64,000 bases of DNA from Megamerina dolium (Eukaryota > Arthropoda > Insecta > Diptera > Megamerinidae), in contig OY978525.1 in assembly GCA_963854835.1 (NCBI GenBank), forward strand, positions 51,567,429-51,631,428, written 5' to 3'. Below the pieces are notes generated by a model. The model made no database searches. It was not told the DNA's origin and saw only the letters and a program-made list of their open reading frames with translations. This document shows, piece by piece, positions 1 to 13,037 of the stretch; within the stretch, counting starts at the first letter, position 1; each line of letters opens with the position of its first letter. The position numbers and the translations under genes were made by a program.

Positions 1-16
1 TATTTCTTCTACAAAT

Positions 17-50
17 CGTGAAAAATACAGATTGTATTTTCATTAAAAAT
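17..50. repeat. 34-bp truncated monomer
   Basis: The distance between successive cgtg anchors here is 34 bp rather than 86-87. The sequence passes directly from acagattgta to ttttcattaaaaatcgtg, so the centre of the monomer is missing. The same truncated form recurs inside each 377-bp unit (near 2686, 3063 and 3440), so the deletion is older than the amplification of that unit. Confidence 0.85.
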
Positions 51-1330
51 CGTGAAAAATACAGATTGTGGCCGAGATATATTGTTTGAAAAACAAGTAA
101 ATTTAAAATCCATTATGTTCATTAAAAAATCTTAACAAATACATATAGGGCCCGAAATGTATTGTTTTGAAGGGGCTTGAACAAGTAAATTCAAAACACA
201 TTATTTCTACTAAAAATCGTGAAAAATACAGATTGTAGCCGAAATATACTGTTTTGAGGAGGCTTGAACAAGTTAATTCAAATCCATTATTTTCACTAAA
301 AAGCTTGAAAAATACTGATTGTAACCGAAATATATTGTTTTGAGGAGGCTTGAACAAGTAAATTCAAAACACATTTTTTCTTCTAAAAATCGTGAAAACT
401 ACAGATTGTGGCCGAAATATATTGTTTCTAAAACAAGTAAATATAAAATTCATTATTTTCATTAAAAAATCGTGAAAAATACAGATTGTAGCCGAAATAT
501 ACTGTTTTGAGGAGGCTTGAACAAGTTAATTTAAAATCATGATCTTCACTAAAAAGCTTGAAAAATACAGATTGTAACCGAAATATATTGTTTTGAGGAG
601 GCTTGAACAAGTAAATTCAAAACACAGTTTTTCTTCTAAAAATCGTGAAAAATACAGATTGTAGCCGAAATATACTGTTTTGAGGAGGCTTGAACAAGTA
701 AATTCAAAACACATTATTTCTTCTAAAAATCGTGAAAAATACAGATTGTAGCCGAAATATACTGTTTTGAGGAGGCTTGAACAAGTAAATTCAAAACACA
801 ATATTTCTTCTACAAATCGTAAAAAATACAGATTGTGGCCAAAATATATTTTTTTGAAAGGGCTTGAACAAGTAAATTCAAAATCCACTATTTTCACTAA
901 AAATCGTGAAAAATATAGTTTGTGGCCGAAACATATTGTTTTGAAGGGGCTTGAATAAGTAAATCAAAAATCCATAACATAATTTTCATTAAAAAAACGT
1001 GAAAAATACAGATTGTTGCCGAAATATATTGTTTTGAAGGGGCGTGAACAAGTAAATTCAAAATCCATAATTTTCATTAAAAATCGTGAAAAATACAGAT
1101 TGTGGCCGAAATATATTGTTTGAAAAACAAGTAAATTTAAAATCCATTATGTTCATTAAAAAATCGCAACAAATACAGATTGGTCCCGAAATGTATTGTT
1201 TTGATGGGGCTTGAACAAGTAATTTAAAATACAGTATTTTCATTAAAAATCGTGCAAAATACAGATTGTGGCCGAAATATATTGTTTTGAAGGGGCGTGA
1301 ACAAGTAAATTCAAAATCCACTATTTTCAC

Positions 1331-1345
1331 TAAAAATCTGTTTTG
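1331..1345. other. Chimeric monomer junction (internal deletion)
   Basis: The anchor aaaaatc is joined directly to tgttttgaggaggc, skipping the rest of the anchor and the whole ccgaaat box. The same fusion is present at about 4415-4430 in the second HOR copy, so it predates the duplication of that HOR. Confidence 0.8.
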
Positions 1346-2483
1346 AGGAGGCTTGAACAAGGAAATTCAAAATCTATTACGTTCATTAAAAAATCGTGAA
1401 TAAAAAGATTGTAGCCGAAATATATTGTTTGAAAAACAATTAAATTTAAAATCCATTATGTTCATTAAAAAATCGTAACAAATACAGATTGGGCCCGAAA
1501 TGTATTGTTTTGATGGGGCTTGAACAAGTAATTTAAAATACAGTATTTACATTAAAAATCGTGCAAAATACAGATTGTGGCCGAAATATATTGTTTTGAA
1601 GAGGCTTGAACAAGTAAATTCAAAGTGCATTACTTTCATTAAAAAATCGTGAAAAATACAGATTGTAGCCGAAATATATTGTTTGAAAAACAAGTAAATT
1701 TAAAATCCATTATGTTCATTAAAAAAAAGTAACAAAAATCGTGAAAAATACAGATTGTGGCCGAAACATATTGTTTTGAAGGGGCTTGAATAAGTAAATC
1801 CAAAATCCATAATTTTCATTAAAAATCGTGAAAAATACAGATTGTGGCCGAAATATATTGTTTGAAAAACAAGTAAATTTAAAATCCATTATGTTCATTA
1901 AAAAATCGTAACAAATACAGATTGGTCCCGAAATGTATTGTTTTGATGGGGCTTGAACAAGTAATTTAAAATACAGTATTTTCATTAAAAATCGTGCAAA
2001 ATACAGATTGTGGCCGAAATATATTGTTTTGAAGAGGCTTGAACAAGTAAATTCAAAGTGCATTATTTTCATTAAAACATCGTGAAAAATACAGATTGTA
2101 GCCGAAATACATTGTTTCAAAAACAAGTAAATATAAAATCCATTATTTTCATTTAAAAATCGTGAAAAATACAGATTGTAGCCGAAATATATTGTTTCAA
2201 AAACAAGTAAATATAAATCCATTATTTTCATTTATTTCACTAAAAAGCTTGAAAAATACAGATTGTGGCCGAAATATATTGTTTTGAAGGGGCTTGAACA
2301 AGTAAATCCAAAATCCAAAATTTTCATTAAAATTCGTGAAAAATACAGATTGTGGCCGAAATATACTGTTTTGAGGACGCTTGAACAAGGAAATTCAAAC
2401 CACATTATTTCTTCTAAAAATCGTGAAAAATACAGATTGTGGTCGAAATATATTGTTTTGAAGGGGCTTGAACAAGTAAAAAC

Positions 2484-3603
2484 TCAAAATCCATTATTTT
2501 CACTGAAAATCGTCAAAAATACAGATTGTATCCGAAATATACTGTTTTGAGGAGGCTTGCACAAGTTAATTTAAAATCCATGATTTTCACTAAAAAGCTT
2601 GAAAAATACAGATTGTAACCGAAATATATTGTTTTGAGGAGGCTTGAACAAGTAAATTCAAAACACATTATTTCTTCTACAAATCGTGAAAAATACAGAT
2701 TGTATTTTCATTAAAAATCGTGAAAAATACAGATTGTGGCCGAGATATATTGTTTGAAAAACAAGTAAATTTAAAATCCATTATGTTCATTAAAAAATCT
2801 TAACAAATACAGATAGGGCCCGAAATGTATTGTTTTGAAGGGGCTTGAACAAGTAAAAACTCAAAATCCATTATTTTCACTGAAAATCGTCAAAAATACA
2901 GATTGTATCCGAAATATACTGTTTTGAGGAGGCTTGAACAAGTTAATTTAAAATCCATGATTTTCACTAAAAAGCTTGAAAAATACAGATTGTAACCGAA
3001 ATATATTGTTTTGAGGAGGCTTGAACAAGTAAATTCAAAACACATTATTTCTTCTACAAATCGTGAAAAATACAGATTGTATTTTCATTAAAAATCGTGA
3101 AAAATACAGATTGTGGCCGAGATATATTGTTTGAAAAACAAGTAAATTTAAAATCCATTATGTTCATTAAAAAATCTTAACAAATACAGATAGGGCCCGA
3201 AATGTATTGTTTTGAAGGGGCTTGAACAAGTAAAAACTCAAAATCCATTATTTTCACTGAAAATCGTCAAAAATACAGATTGTATCCGAAATATACTGTT
3301 TTGAGGAGGCTTGAACAAGTTAATTTAAAATCCATGATTTTCACTAAAAAGCTTGAAAAATACAGATTGTAACCGAAATATATTGTTTTGAGGAGGCTTG
3401 AACAAGTAAATTCAAAACACATTATTTCTTCTACAAATCGTGAAAAATACAGATTGTATTTTCATTAAAAATCGTGAAAAATACAGATTGTGGCCGAGAT
3501 ATATTGTTTGAAAAACAAGTAAATTTAAAATCCATTATGTTCATTAAAAAATCTTAACAAATACAGATAGGGCCCGAAATGTATTGTTTTGAAGGGGCTT
3601 GAA
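2484..3603. repeat. 377-bp tandem unit, three copies
   Basis: The phrase tcaaaatccattattttcac, preceded by aagtaaaaac, starts at 2484, 2861 and 3238, an exact period of 377 bp. Each unit has a gtatccg monomer (ctgaaaatcgtc anchor), an agcttg/gtaaccg monomer, the 34-bp truncated monomer, an 80-bp gtggccgagat monomer and a gatagggcccg monomer. I found no difference among the three by eye over most of their length. The third leaves register near 3604, where aaattcataac replaces aaaactcaaa. Near-identity points to recent amplification. Confidence 0.92.
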
Positions 3604-5740
3604 CAAGTAAATTCATAACACATTATTTCTACTAAAAATCGTGAAAAATACAGATTGTAGCCGAAATATACTGTTTTGAGGAGGCTTGAACAAGTTAATT
3701 CAAATCCATTATTTTCACTAAAAAGCTTGAAAAATACTGATTGTAACCGAAATATATTGTTTTGAGGAGGCTTGAACAAGTAAATTCAAAACACATTTTT
3801 TCTTCTAAAAATCGTGAAAAATACAGATTGTAGCCGAAATATATTGTTTGAAAAACAAGTAAATATAAAATTCATTATTTTCATTAAAAAATCGTGAAAA
3901 ATACAGATTTTAGCCGAAATATACTGTTTTGAGGAGGCTTGAACAAGTTAATTTAAAATCATGATTTTCACTAAAAAGCTTGAAAAATACAGATTGTAAC
4001 CGAAATATATTGTTTTGAGGAGGCTTGAACAAGTAAATTCAAAACACAGTTTTTCTTCTAAAAATCGTGAAAAATACAGATTGTAACCGAAATATATTGT
4101 TTTGAGGAGGCTTGAACAAGTAAATTCAAAACACATTATTTCTTCTACAAATCGTGAAAAATACAGATTGTGGCCGAAATATATTTTTTTGAAGGGGCTT
4201 GAACAAGTAAATTCAAAATCCACTATTTTCACTAAAAATCGTGAAAAATATAGTTTGTGGCCGAAACATATTGTTTTGAAGGGGCTTGAACAAGTAAATC
4301 CAAAATCCATAACATAATTTTCATTAAAAAAAACGTGAAAAATACAGATTGTGGCCGAAATATATTGTTTTGAAGGGGCGTGAACAAGTAAATTCAAAAT
4401 CCACTATTTTCACTAAAAATCTGTTTTGAGGAGGCTTGAACAAGGAAATTCAAAATCTATTACGTTCATTAAAAAATCGTGAATAAAAAGATTGTAGCCG
4501 AAATATATTGTTTGAAAAACAATTAAATTTAAAATCCATTATGTTCATTAAAAAATCGTAACAAATACAGATTGGGCCCGAAATGTATTGTTTTGATGGG
4601 GCTTGAACAAGTAATTTAAAATACAGTATTTACATTAAAAATCGTGCAAAATACAGATTGTGGCCGAAATATATTGTTTTGAAGAGGCTTGAACAAGTAA
4701 ATTCAAAGTGCATTACTTTCATTAAAAAATCGTGAAAAATACAGATTGTAGCCGAAACATATTGTTTGAAAAACAAGTAAATTTAAAATCCATTATGTTC
4801 ATTAAAAAAAAGTAACAAAAATCGTGAAAAATACAGATTGTGGCCGAAACATATTGTTTTGAAGGGGCTTGAACAAGTAAATCCAAAATCCATAATTTTC
4901 ATTAAAAATCGTGAAAAATACAGATTGTGGCCGAAATATATTGTTTGAAAAACAAGTAAATTTAAAATCCATTATGTTCATTAAAAAATCGTAACAAATA
5001 CAGATTGGTCCTGAAATGTATTGTTTTGATGGGGCGTGAACAAGTAATTTAAAATACAGTATTTTCATTAAAAATCGTGCAAAATACAGATTGTGGCCGA
5101 AATATATTGTTTTGAAGAGGCTTGAACAAGTAAATTCAAAGTGCATTATTTTCATTAAAACATCGTGAAAAATACAGATTGTAGCCGAAATACATTGTTT
5201 CAAAAACAAGTAAATATAAAATCCATTAATTTCTTCTAAAAATCGTGAAAAATACAGATTGTAGCCGAAATATATTGTTTCAAAAACAAGTAAATATAAA
5301 TCCATTATTTTCATTTATTTCACTAAAAAGCTTGAAAAATACAGATTGTGGCCGAAATATATTGTTTTGAAGGGGCTTGAACAAGTAAATCGAAAATCTA
5401 CTATTTTCACTAAAAATAGTGAAAAATATAGTTTGTGGCCGAAACATATTGTTTTGAAGGGGCTTGAACAAGTAAATCCAAAATCTACTATTTTCACTAA
5501 AAATACTGAAAAATATAGTTTGTGGCCGAAACATATTGTTTTGAAGGGGCTTGAACAAGTAAATCCAAAATCCAATATTTTCATTAAAATTCGTGAAAAA
5601 TACAGATTGTGGCCGAAATATACTGTTTTGAGGACGCTTGAACAAGGAAATTCAAACCACATTATTTCTTCTAAAAATCGTGAAAAATACAAATTGTGGT
5701 CGAAATATATTGTTTTGAAGGGGCTTGAACAAGTAAAAAC
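3423..5740. repeat. 3.1-3.4-kb HOR, second copy
   Basis: Base 3423 corresponds to base 1 (tatttcttctacaaatcgtg in both). Relative to the first copy this one lacks one 87-bp monomer and a ~253-bp block, but gains two 87-bp monomers at about 5390-5565 with the tagtgaaaaatatag and tactgaaaaatatag anchors. It diverges from the first copy after 5740, where agcttg replaces the ctgaaaatcgtc anchor. Confidence 0.85.
3955..3968. repeat. 14-bp perfect palindrome aaaatcatgatttt (first of many)
   Basis: The sequence equals its own reverse complement. It lies in the tail of the monomer that follows aacaagttaattt and precedes cactaaaaagcttg. Other exact copies that I located are 10247-10260, 10500-10513, 13145-13158 and 13398-13411. 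More lie near 14.82, 15.07, 15.60, 15.79, 18.55, 24.26, 29.75, 33.32, 37.05, 40.57, 44.55, 46.74, 53.03, 55.75, 57.48, 59.32 and 60.00 kb. At 535-548 it is broken by one change (atgatctt). It is confined to this one monomer subfamily. Confidence 0.85.
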
Positions 5741-6720
5741 TCAAAATCCATTATTTTCACTAAAAAGCTTGAAAAATACAGATTGTAACCGAAATATATT
5801 GTTTTGAGGAGGCTTGAACAAGGAAATTCAAAATCTATTATGTTCATTAAAAAATCGTGAATAATACAGATTGTAGCCGAAATATACTGTTTTGAGGAGG
5901 CTTGAACAAGGAAATTCAAAATCTATTAAGTCAATTAAAAAATCGTCAGAAATACAGATTGTAGCCGAAATATATTGTTTTGAAAAGGCTTGAGCAAGTA
6001 AATTCAAAATCCACTATTTTCACTAAAAATCGTGAAAAATACAGTTTGTGGCCGAAACATATTGTTTTGAAATGGCTTGAACAAGTAAATCCAAAATCCA
6101 TAACATAATTTTCATAAAAAAAACGTGAAAAATAAAGATTGTGGCCGAAATATATTGTTTTGAAGGGGCGTGAACAAGTAAATTCAAAATCCACTATTTC
6201 CACTAAAAATCGTGAAAAATACAGATTGTGGCCGAAATATACTGTTTTGAGGAGGCTTGAACAAGGAAATTCAAAATCTATTATGTTCATTAAAAAATCG
6301 TGAATAATACAGATTGTAGCCGAAATATACTGTTTTGAGGAGGCTTGGACAAGGAAATTCAAAATCTATTATGTCAATTAAAAAATCGTCAGAAATACAG
6401 ATTGTAGCCGAAATATATTGTTTTGAAAGGGCTTGAGCAAGTAAATTCAAAATCCACTATTTTCACTAAAAATCGTGAAAAATACAGTTTGTGGCCGAAA
6501 CATTTTGTTTTGAAGGGGCTTGAACAACTAAATCCAAAATCCATAACATAATTTTCATTAAAAAAACGTGAAAAATACAGATTGTGGCCGAAATATATTG
6601 TTTTGAAGGGGCGTGAACAAGTAAATTCAAAATCCACTATTTTCACTAAAAATCGTGAAAAATACAGATTGTGGCCGAAACATATTGTTTTGAAGGGGCT
6701 TGAACAAGTAAATCCAAAAT
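5741..6720. repeat. 443-bp pentamer block (first locus)
   Basis: The diagnostic anchor aaaaaatcgtcagaaatac occurs at 5944 and 6387, exactly 443 bp apart. The unit is five monomers (87+93+87+88+88). The monomers preceding each cgtcag anchor carry the aggaaattcaaaatctatta tail. The second unit keeps register for about 270 bp, then switches to a different monomer order. The same 443-bp unit recurs near 8.7-9.6 kb and 11.7-12.6 kb. Confidence 0.88.
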
Positions 6721-8610
6721 CCATAATTTTCATTAAAAATCGTGAAAAATACAGATTGTGGTCGAGATATATTGTTTGAAAAACAAGTAAATTTAAAATC
6801 CATTATGTTCATTAAAAAATCTTAACAAATACAGATAGGGCCCGAAATGTATTGTTTTGAAGGGGCTTGAACAAGTAAATTCAAAACACATTATTTCTAC
6901 TAAAAATCGTGAAAAATACAGATTGTAACCGAAATATACTGTTTTGAGGAGGCTTGAGTTAATTCAAATCCATTATTTTCACTAAAAATCTTGAAAAATA
7001 CTGAGTGTAACCAAAATATATTGTTTTGAGGAGGCTTGAACAAGTAAATTCAAAACACATTTTTTCTTCTACAAATCGTGAAAAATACAGATTGTGGCCG
7101 AAATATATTATTTCAAAAACAAGTAAATATAAAATTCATTATTTTCATTAAAAAATCGTGAAAAATACAGATTTTAGCCGAAATATACTGTTTTGAGGAG
7201 GCTTGAACAAGTTAATTTAAAATCACGATTTTCACTAAAAAGCTTGAAAAATACAGATTCTAACCGAAATATATTGTTTTGAGGAGGCTTGAACAAGTAA
7301 ATTCAAAACACATTTTTTCTTCTAAAAATCGTGAAAAATACAGATTGTAGCCGAAATATACTGTTTTGAGGAGGCTTGAACAAGTAAATTCAAAACACAT
7401 TATTTCTTCTACAAATCGTGAAAAATACAGATTGTGGCCGAAATATATTTTTTTGAAGGGGCTTGAACAAGTAAATTCAAAATCCACTATTTTCACTAAA
7501 AATCGTGAAAAATACAGTTTGTGGATGAAACATATTGTTTTGAAGGGGCTTGAACAAGTAAATCCAAAATCCATAACATAATTTTCATTAAAGAAACGTG
7601 AAAAATACAGATTGTGGCCGAAATATATTGTTTTGAAGGGGCGTGAACAAGTAAATTCAAAATCCACTATTTTCACTAAAAATCGTGAAAAATACAGATT
7701 GTGGCCGAAATATACTGTTTTGAGGAGGCTTGAACAAGGAAATTCAAAATCTATTATGTTCATTAAAAAAACGTGAATAAACAGATTGTAGCCGAAATAT
7801 ATTGTTTGAAAAACAAGTTAATTTAAAATCCATTATGTTCATTAAAAAATCGTAACAAATACAGATTGGGCCCGATATGTATTGTTTTGATGGGGCTTGA
7901 ACAAGTAATTTAAAATACAGTATTTTCATTAAAAATCGTGCAAAATACAGATTGTGGCCGAAATATATTGTTTTGAAGAGGCTTGAACAAGTAAATTCAA
8001 AGTGCATTATTTTCATTAAAAAATCGTGAAAAATACAGATTGTAGCCGAAATATATTGTTTGAAAAACAAGTAAATTTAAAATCCATTATGTTCATTAAA
8101 AAAAAGTAACAAATACAGATTGGGCCCGAAATGTATTGTTTTGAAGGGGCTTGAACAAGTAATTTAAAATACATTATTTTCATTAAAAATCGTGTAAAAT
8201 ACAGATTTTGAAAATCGTGAAAAATACAGATTGTAGCCGAAATATATTTTTTTGAAGGGGCTTGGACAAGTAATTTCAAAATCCACTATTTTTACTAAAA
8301 ATCGTGAAAAATACAGTTTGTGGCCGAAACGTATTGTTTTGAGAAGGCTTGAACAAGTAAATTCAAAACACATTTTTTCTTCTAAAAATCGTGAAAAATA
8401 CAGATTGTAGCCGAAATATACTGTTTTGGGGAGGCTTGAAAAAGTAAATTCAAAACACATTATTTCTTCTACAAATCGCGAAAAATACAGATTGTAGCCA
8501 AAATATATTTTTTTGAAGGGACTTGAACAAGTAAATCCAAAATCCATAACATAATTTTCATTAAAAAAACGTGAAAAATAAAGATTGTGGCCGAAATATA
8601 CTGTTTTGAG

Positions 8611-8625
8611 GAGGCTTCGTGAATA
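8611..8625. other. Chimeric monomer junction
   Basis: The phrase gaggaggctt runs directly into cgtgaataataaag. A normal monomer would continue with gaacaaggaaattcaaaatc and a tail before the next anchor. About 40 bp are missing. This looks like the product of unequal exchange or deletion within the 443-bp family. Confidence 0.75.
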
Positions 8626-8705
8626 ATAAAGATTGTAGCCGAAATATACTGTTTTGAGGAGGCTTGAACAAGGAAATTCAAAATCTATTATGTCAATTAA
8701 AAAAT

Positions 8706-9591
8706 CGTCAGAAATACAGATTGTAGCCGAAATATATTGTTTTGAAAGGGCTTGAACAAGTAAATTCAAAATCCACCTTTTTCACTAAAAATCGTGCAAA
8801 ATACAGTTTGTGGCCGAAACATATTGTTTTGAAGGGGCTTGAACAAGTAAATCCAAAATCCATAACATAATTTTCATTAAAAAAACGTGAAAAATAAAGA
8901 TTGTGGCCGAAATATATTGTTTTGAAGGGGCGTGAACAAGTAAATTCAAAATCCACTATTTTCACTAAAAATCGTGAAAAATACAGATTGTAGCCGAAAT
9001 ATACTGTTTTGAGGAGGCTTGAACAAGGAAATTCAAAATCTATTATGTTCATTAAAAAATCGTGAATAATACAGATTGTAGCCGAAATATACTGTTTTGA
9101 GGAGGCTTGAACAAGGAAATTCAAAATCTATTATGTCAATTAAAAAATCGTCAGAAATACAGATTGTAGCCGAAATATATTGTTTTGAAAGGGCTTGAGG
9201 AAGTAAATTCAAAATCCACTATTTTCACTAAAAATCGTGAAAAATACAGTTTGTGGCCGAAACATTTTGTTTTGAAGGGGATTGAACAACTAAATCCAAA
9301 ATCCATAACAAAATTCTCATTAAAAAAACGTGAAAAATACAGATTGTGGCCGAAATATATTGTTTTGAAGGGGCGTGAACAAGTAAATTCAAAATCCACT
9401 ATTTTCACTAAAAATCGTGAAAAATACAGATTGTGGCCGAAATATACTGTTTTGAGGAGGCTTGAACAAGGAAATTCAAAATCTATTATGTTCATTAAAA
9501 AATCGTGAATAATACAGATTGTAGCCGAAATATACTGTTTTGAGGAGGATTGAACAAGGAAATTCAAAATCTATTATGTCAATTCAAAAAT
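8706..9591. repeat. 443-bp pentamer, two tandem copies
   Basis: The cgtcagaaatac anchors are at 8706, 9149 and 9592, giving two successive intervals of exactly 443 bp. The monomer order matches 5944-6386. The copies differ by scattered substitutions (for example ccacctttttc versus ccactattttc, and cattttg versus catattg). Confidence 0.92.
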
Positions 9592-10141
9592 CGTCAGAAA
9601 TACAGATTGTAGCCGAAATATATTGTTTTGAAAAGGCTTGAGCAAGTAAATTCAAAATCCACTATTTTCACTAAAAATCGTGAAAAATACAGATTGTGGC
9701 CGAAACATATTGTTTTGAAGGGGCTTGAACAAGTAAACCCAAAATCCATAATTTTCATTAAAAATCGTGAAAAATACAGATTGTGGTCGAGATTTATTGT
9801 TTGAAAAACAAGTAAATTTAAAATCCATTATGTTCATTAAAAAATCGTAACAAATACAGATAGGGCCCGAAATGTATTGTTTTGAAGGGGCTTGAACAAG
9901 TAAATTCAAAACACATTATTTTTACTAAAAATCGTGAAAAATACAGATTGTAACCGAAATATACTGTTTTGAGGAGGCTTGAACAAGTTAATTCAAATCC
10001 ATTATTTTCACTAAAAATCTTGAAAAATACTGAGTGTAACCAAAATATATTGTTTTGAGAAGGCTTGAACAAGTAAATTCAAAACACATTTTTTCTTCTA
10101 CAAATCGTGAAAAATACAGATTTTGGCCGAAATATATTATT

Positions 10142-10643
10142 TCAAAAACAAGTAAATATAAAATTCATTATTTTCATTAAAAATCGTGAAAAATACAGAT
10201 TTTAGCCGAAATATACTGTTTTGAGGAGGCTTGAACAAGTTAATTTAAAATCATGATTTTCACTAAAAAGCTTGAAAAATACAGATTGTAACCGAAATAT
10301 ATTGTTTTGAGGAGGCTTGAACAAGTAAATTCAAAACACATTTTTTCTTCTAAAAATCGTGAAAAATACAGATTGTAACCGAAATATATTATTTCAAAAA
10401 CAAGTAAATATAAAATTCATAATTTTCATTAAAAAATCGTGAAAAATACAGATTTTAGCCGAAATATATTGTTTTGAGGAGGCTTGAACAAGTTAATTTA
10501 AAATCATGATTTTCACTAAAAAGCTTGAAAAATACAGATTGTAACCGAAATATATTGTTTTGAGGAGGCTTGAACAAGTAAATTCAAAACACATTTTTTC
10601 TTCTAAAAATCGTGAAAAATACAGATTGTAGCCGAAATATACT
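10142..10643. repeat. 253-bp trimer, two tandem copies
   Basis: The attatttcaaaaacaag marker recurs 252 bp apart here; one copy is missing a single A in its aaaaaatcgtg run. The unit is an 80-bp, an 86-bp and an 87-bp monomer. The corresponding place at 7.1 kb has only one copy, so this is a local duplication. Confidence 0.88.
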
Positions 10644-11671
10644 GTTTTGAGGAGGCTTGAACAAGTAAATTCAAAACACATTATTTCTTCTACAAATCGT
10701 GAAAAATACAGATTGTGGCCGAAATATATTTTTTTGAAGGGGCTTGAACAAGTAAATTCAAAATCCACTATTTTCACTAAAAATCGTGAAAAATACAGTT
10801 TGTGGCCGAAACATATTGTTTTGAAGGGGCTTGAACAAGTAAATCCAAAATCCATATCATAATTTTCATTAAAGAAACGTGAAAAATACAGATTGTGGCC
10901 GAAATATATTGTTTTGAAGGGGCGTGAACAAGTAAATTCAAAATCCACTATTTTCACTAAAAATCGTGAAAAATACAGATTGTGGCCGAAATATACTGTT
11001 TTGAGGAGGCTTGAACAAGGAAATTCAAAATCTATTATGTTCATTAAAAAATCGTGAATAAACAGATTGTAGCCGAAATATATTGTTTGAAAAACAAATA
11101 AATTTAAAATCCATTATGTTCATTAAAAAATCGTAACAAATACAGATTGGGCCCGATATGTATTGTTTTGATGGGGCTTGAACAAGTAATTTAAAATACA
11201 GTATTTTCATTAAAAATCGTGCAAAATACAGATTGTGGCCGAAATATATTGTTTTGAAGAGGCTTGAACAAGTAAATTCAAAGTGCATTATTTTCATTAA
11301 AAAATCGTGAAAAATACAGATTGTAGCCGAAATATATTGTTTGAAAAACAAGTAAATTTAAAAACCATTATGTTCATTAAAAAAAAATAACAAATACAGA
11401 TTGGGCCCGAAATGTATTGTTTTGAAGGGGCTTGATCAAGTAATTTAAAATACATTATATTCATTAAAAATCGTGTAAAATACAGATTTTGAAAATCGTG
11501 AAAAATACAGATTGTAGCCGAAATATATTTTTTTGAAGGGGCTTGGACAAGTAATTTCAAAATCCACTATTTTCACTAAAAATCGTGAAAAATACAGTTT
11601 GTGGCCGAAACGTATTGTTTTGAGAAGGCTTGAACAAGTAAATTCAAAACACATTTTTCTTCTAAAAATCG

Positions 11672-12998
11672 TGAAAAATACAGATTGTAGCCGAAATATA
11701 CTGTTTTGGGGAGGCTTGAACAAGTAAATTCAAAACACAATTTTTCTTCTACAAATCGTGAAAAATACAGATTGTGGCCGAAATATATTTTTTTGAAGGG
11801 GCTTGAACAAGTAAATCCAAAATCCATAACATAATTTTCATTAAAAAAACGTGAAAAATAAAGATTGTGGCCGAAATATATTGTTTTGAAGGGGCGTGAA
11901 CAAGTAAATTCAAAATCCACTATTTTCACTAAAAATCGTGAAAAATACAGATTGTGGCCGAAATAAACTGTTTTGAGGAGGCTTGAACAAGGAAATTCAA
12001 AATCTATTATGTTCATTAAAAAATCGTGAATAATACAGATTGTAGCCGAAATATACTGTTTTGAGGAGGCTTGAACAAGGAAATTCAAAATCTATTATGT
12101 CAATTAAAAAATCGTCAGAAATACAGATTGTAGCCGAAATATATTGTTTTGAAAGGGCTTGAACAAGTAAATTCAAAATCCACCTTTTTCACTAAAAATC
12201 GTGAAAAATACAGTTTGTGGCCGAAACATATTGTTTTGAAGGGGCTTGAACAAGTAAATCCAAAATCCATAACATAATTTTCATTAAAAAAACGTGAACA
12301 ATAAAGATTGTGGCCGAAATATATTGTTTTGAAGGGGCGTGAACAAGTAAATTCAAAATCCACTATTTTCACTAAAAATCGTGAAAAATACAGATTGTGG
12401 CCGAAATATACTGTTTTAAGGAGGCTTGAACAAGGAAATTCAAAATCTATTATGTTCATTAAAAAATCGTGAATAATACAGATTGTAGCCGAAATATACT
12501 GTTTTGAGGAGGCTTGAACAAGGAAATTCAAAATCTATTATGTCAATTAAAAAATCGTCAGAAATACAGATTGTAGCCGAAATATATTGTTTTGAAAGGG
12601 CTTGAGCAAGTAAATTCAAAATCCACTATTTTCACTAAAAATCGTGAAAAATACAGTTTGTGGCCGAAACATATTGTTTTGAAGGGGCTTGAACAAGTAA
12701 ATCCAAAATCCATAACATAATTTTCATTAAAGAAACGTGAAAAATACAGATTGTGGCCGAAATATATTGTTTTGAAGGGGCGTGAACAAGTAAATTCAAA
12801 ATCCACTATTTTCACTAAAAATCGTGAAAAATACAGTTTGTGGCCGAAATATATTGTTTTGAAGGGGCTTGAACAAGTAAATTCAAAATCCATAACATAA
12901 TTTTCATTAAAGAAACGTGAAAAATACAGATTGTGGCCGAAACATATTGTTTTGAAGGGGCTTGAACAAGTAAATTCAAAACACATTTTTTCTTCTAC
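11672..12998. repeat. 443-bp pentamer block (third locus)
   Basis: The cgtcagaaatac anchors are at 12113 and 12556 (443 bp). A preceding unit can be followed back to about 11.7 kb, and a following partial unit runs into alternating 87- and 93-bp monomers (cgtg anchors at 12643, 12736, 12823 and 12916). The order agrees with 8706-9591. Confidence 0.85.
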
Positions 12999-13037
12999 AA
13001 ATCGTGAGAAATACAGATTGTGGCCGAAATATATTAT

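Larger units (their letters stand above)
1..2483. repeat. 3.1-3.4-kb HOR, first copy (left-truncated by window)
   Basis: This segment recurs at 3423-5740. The offset is 3422 bp from base 1 to about 640. It drops to 3335 where this copy has one additional 87-bp monomer (644-818 region), and to 3083 after this copy's extra ~253-bp block (87+80+86) around 1056-1310. The second copy has two extra 87-bp monomers (5390-5565) relative to position 2303. The differences are therefore whole-monomer gains and losses, the signature of unequal exchange in register. No non-satellite sequence is present. Confidence 0.85.
6721..9745. repeat. ~3.0-3.3-kb HOR, copy 1
   Basis: Base 6721 (ccataattttcattaaaaat before a gtggtcgagat box) corresponds to 9746, an offset of 3025. 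Later markers are 3281 bp apart because the next copy has an extra ~253-bp trimer at 10.1-10.6 kb. The unit contains the ttgagttaattc variant at 6953-6965, which lacks six bases of ttgaacaagttaattc. It also contains a crossover-like junction near 8617. Confidence 0.8.
9746..13037. repeat. ~3.0-3.3-kb HOR, copy 2
   Basis: This copy repeats the 6721-9745 order (gtggtcgagat box, gatagggcccg monomer, gtaaccaaaat monomer, attatttcaaaaacaag short monomer, then the 87/93 pairs) with an internal offset shift from 3025 to 3281. The additional length is one ~253-bp trimer. Its right part leads into 443-bp and 180-bp amplification. Confidence 0.75.
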
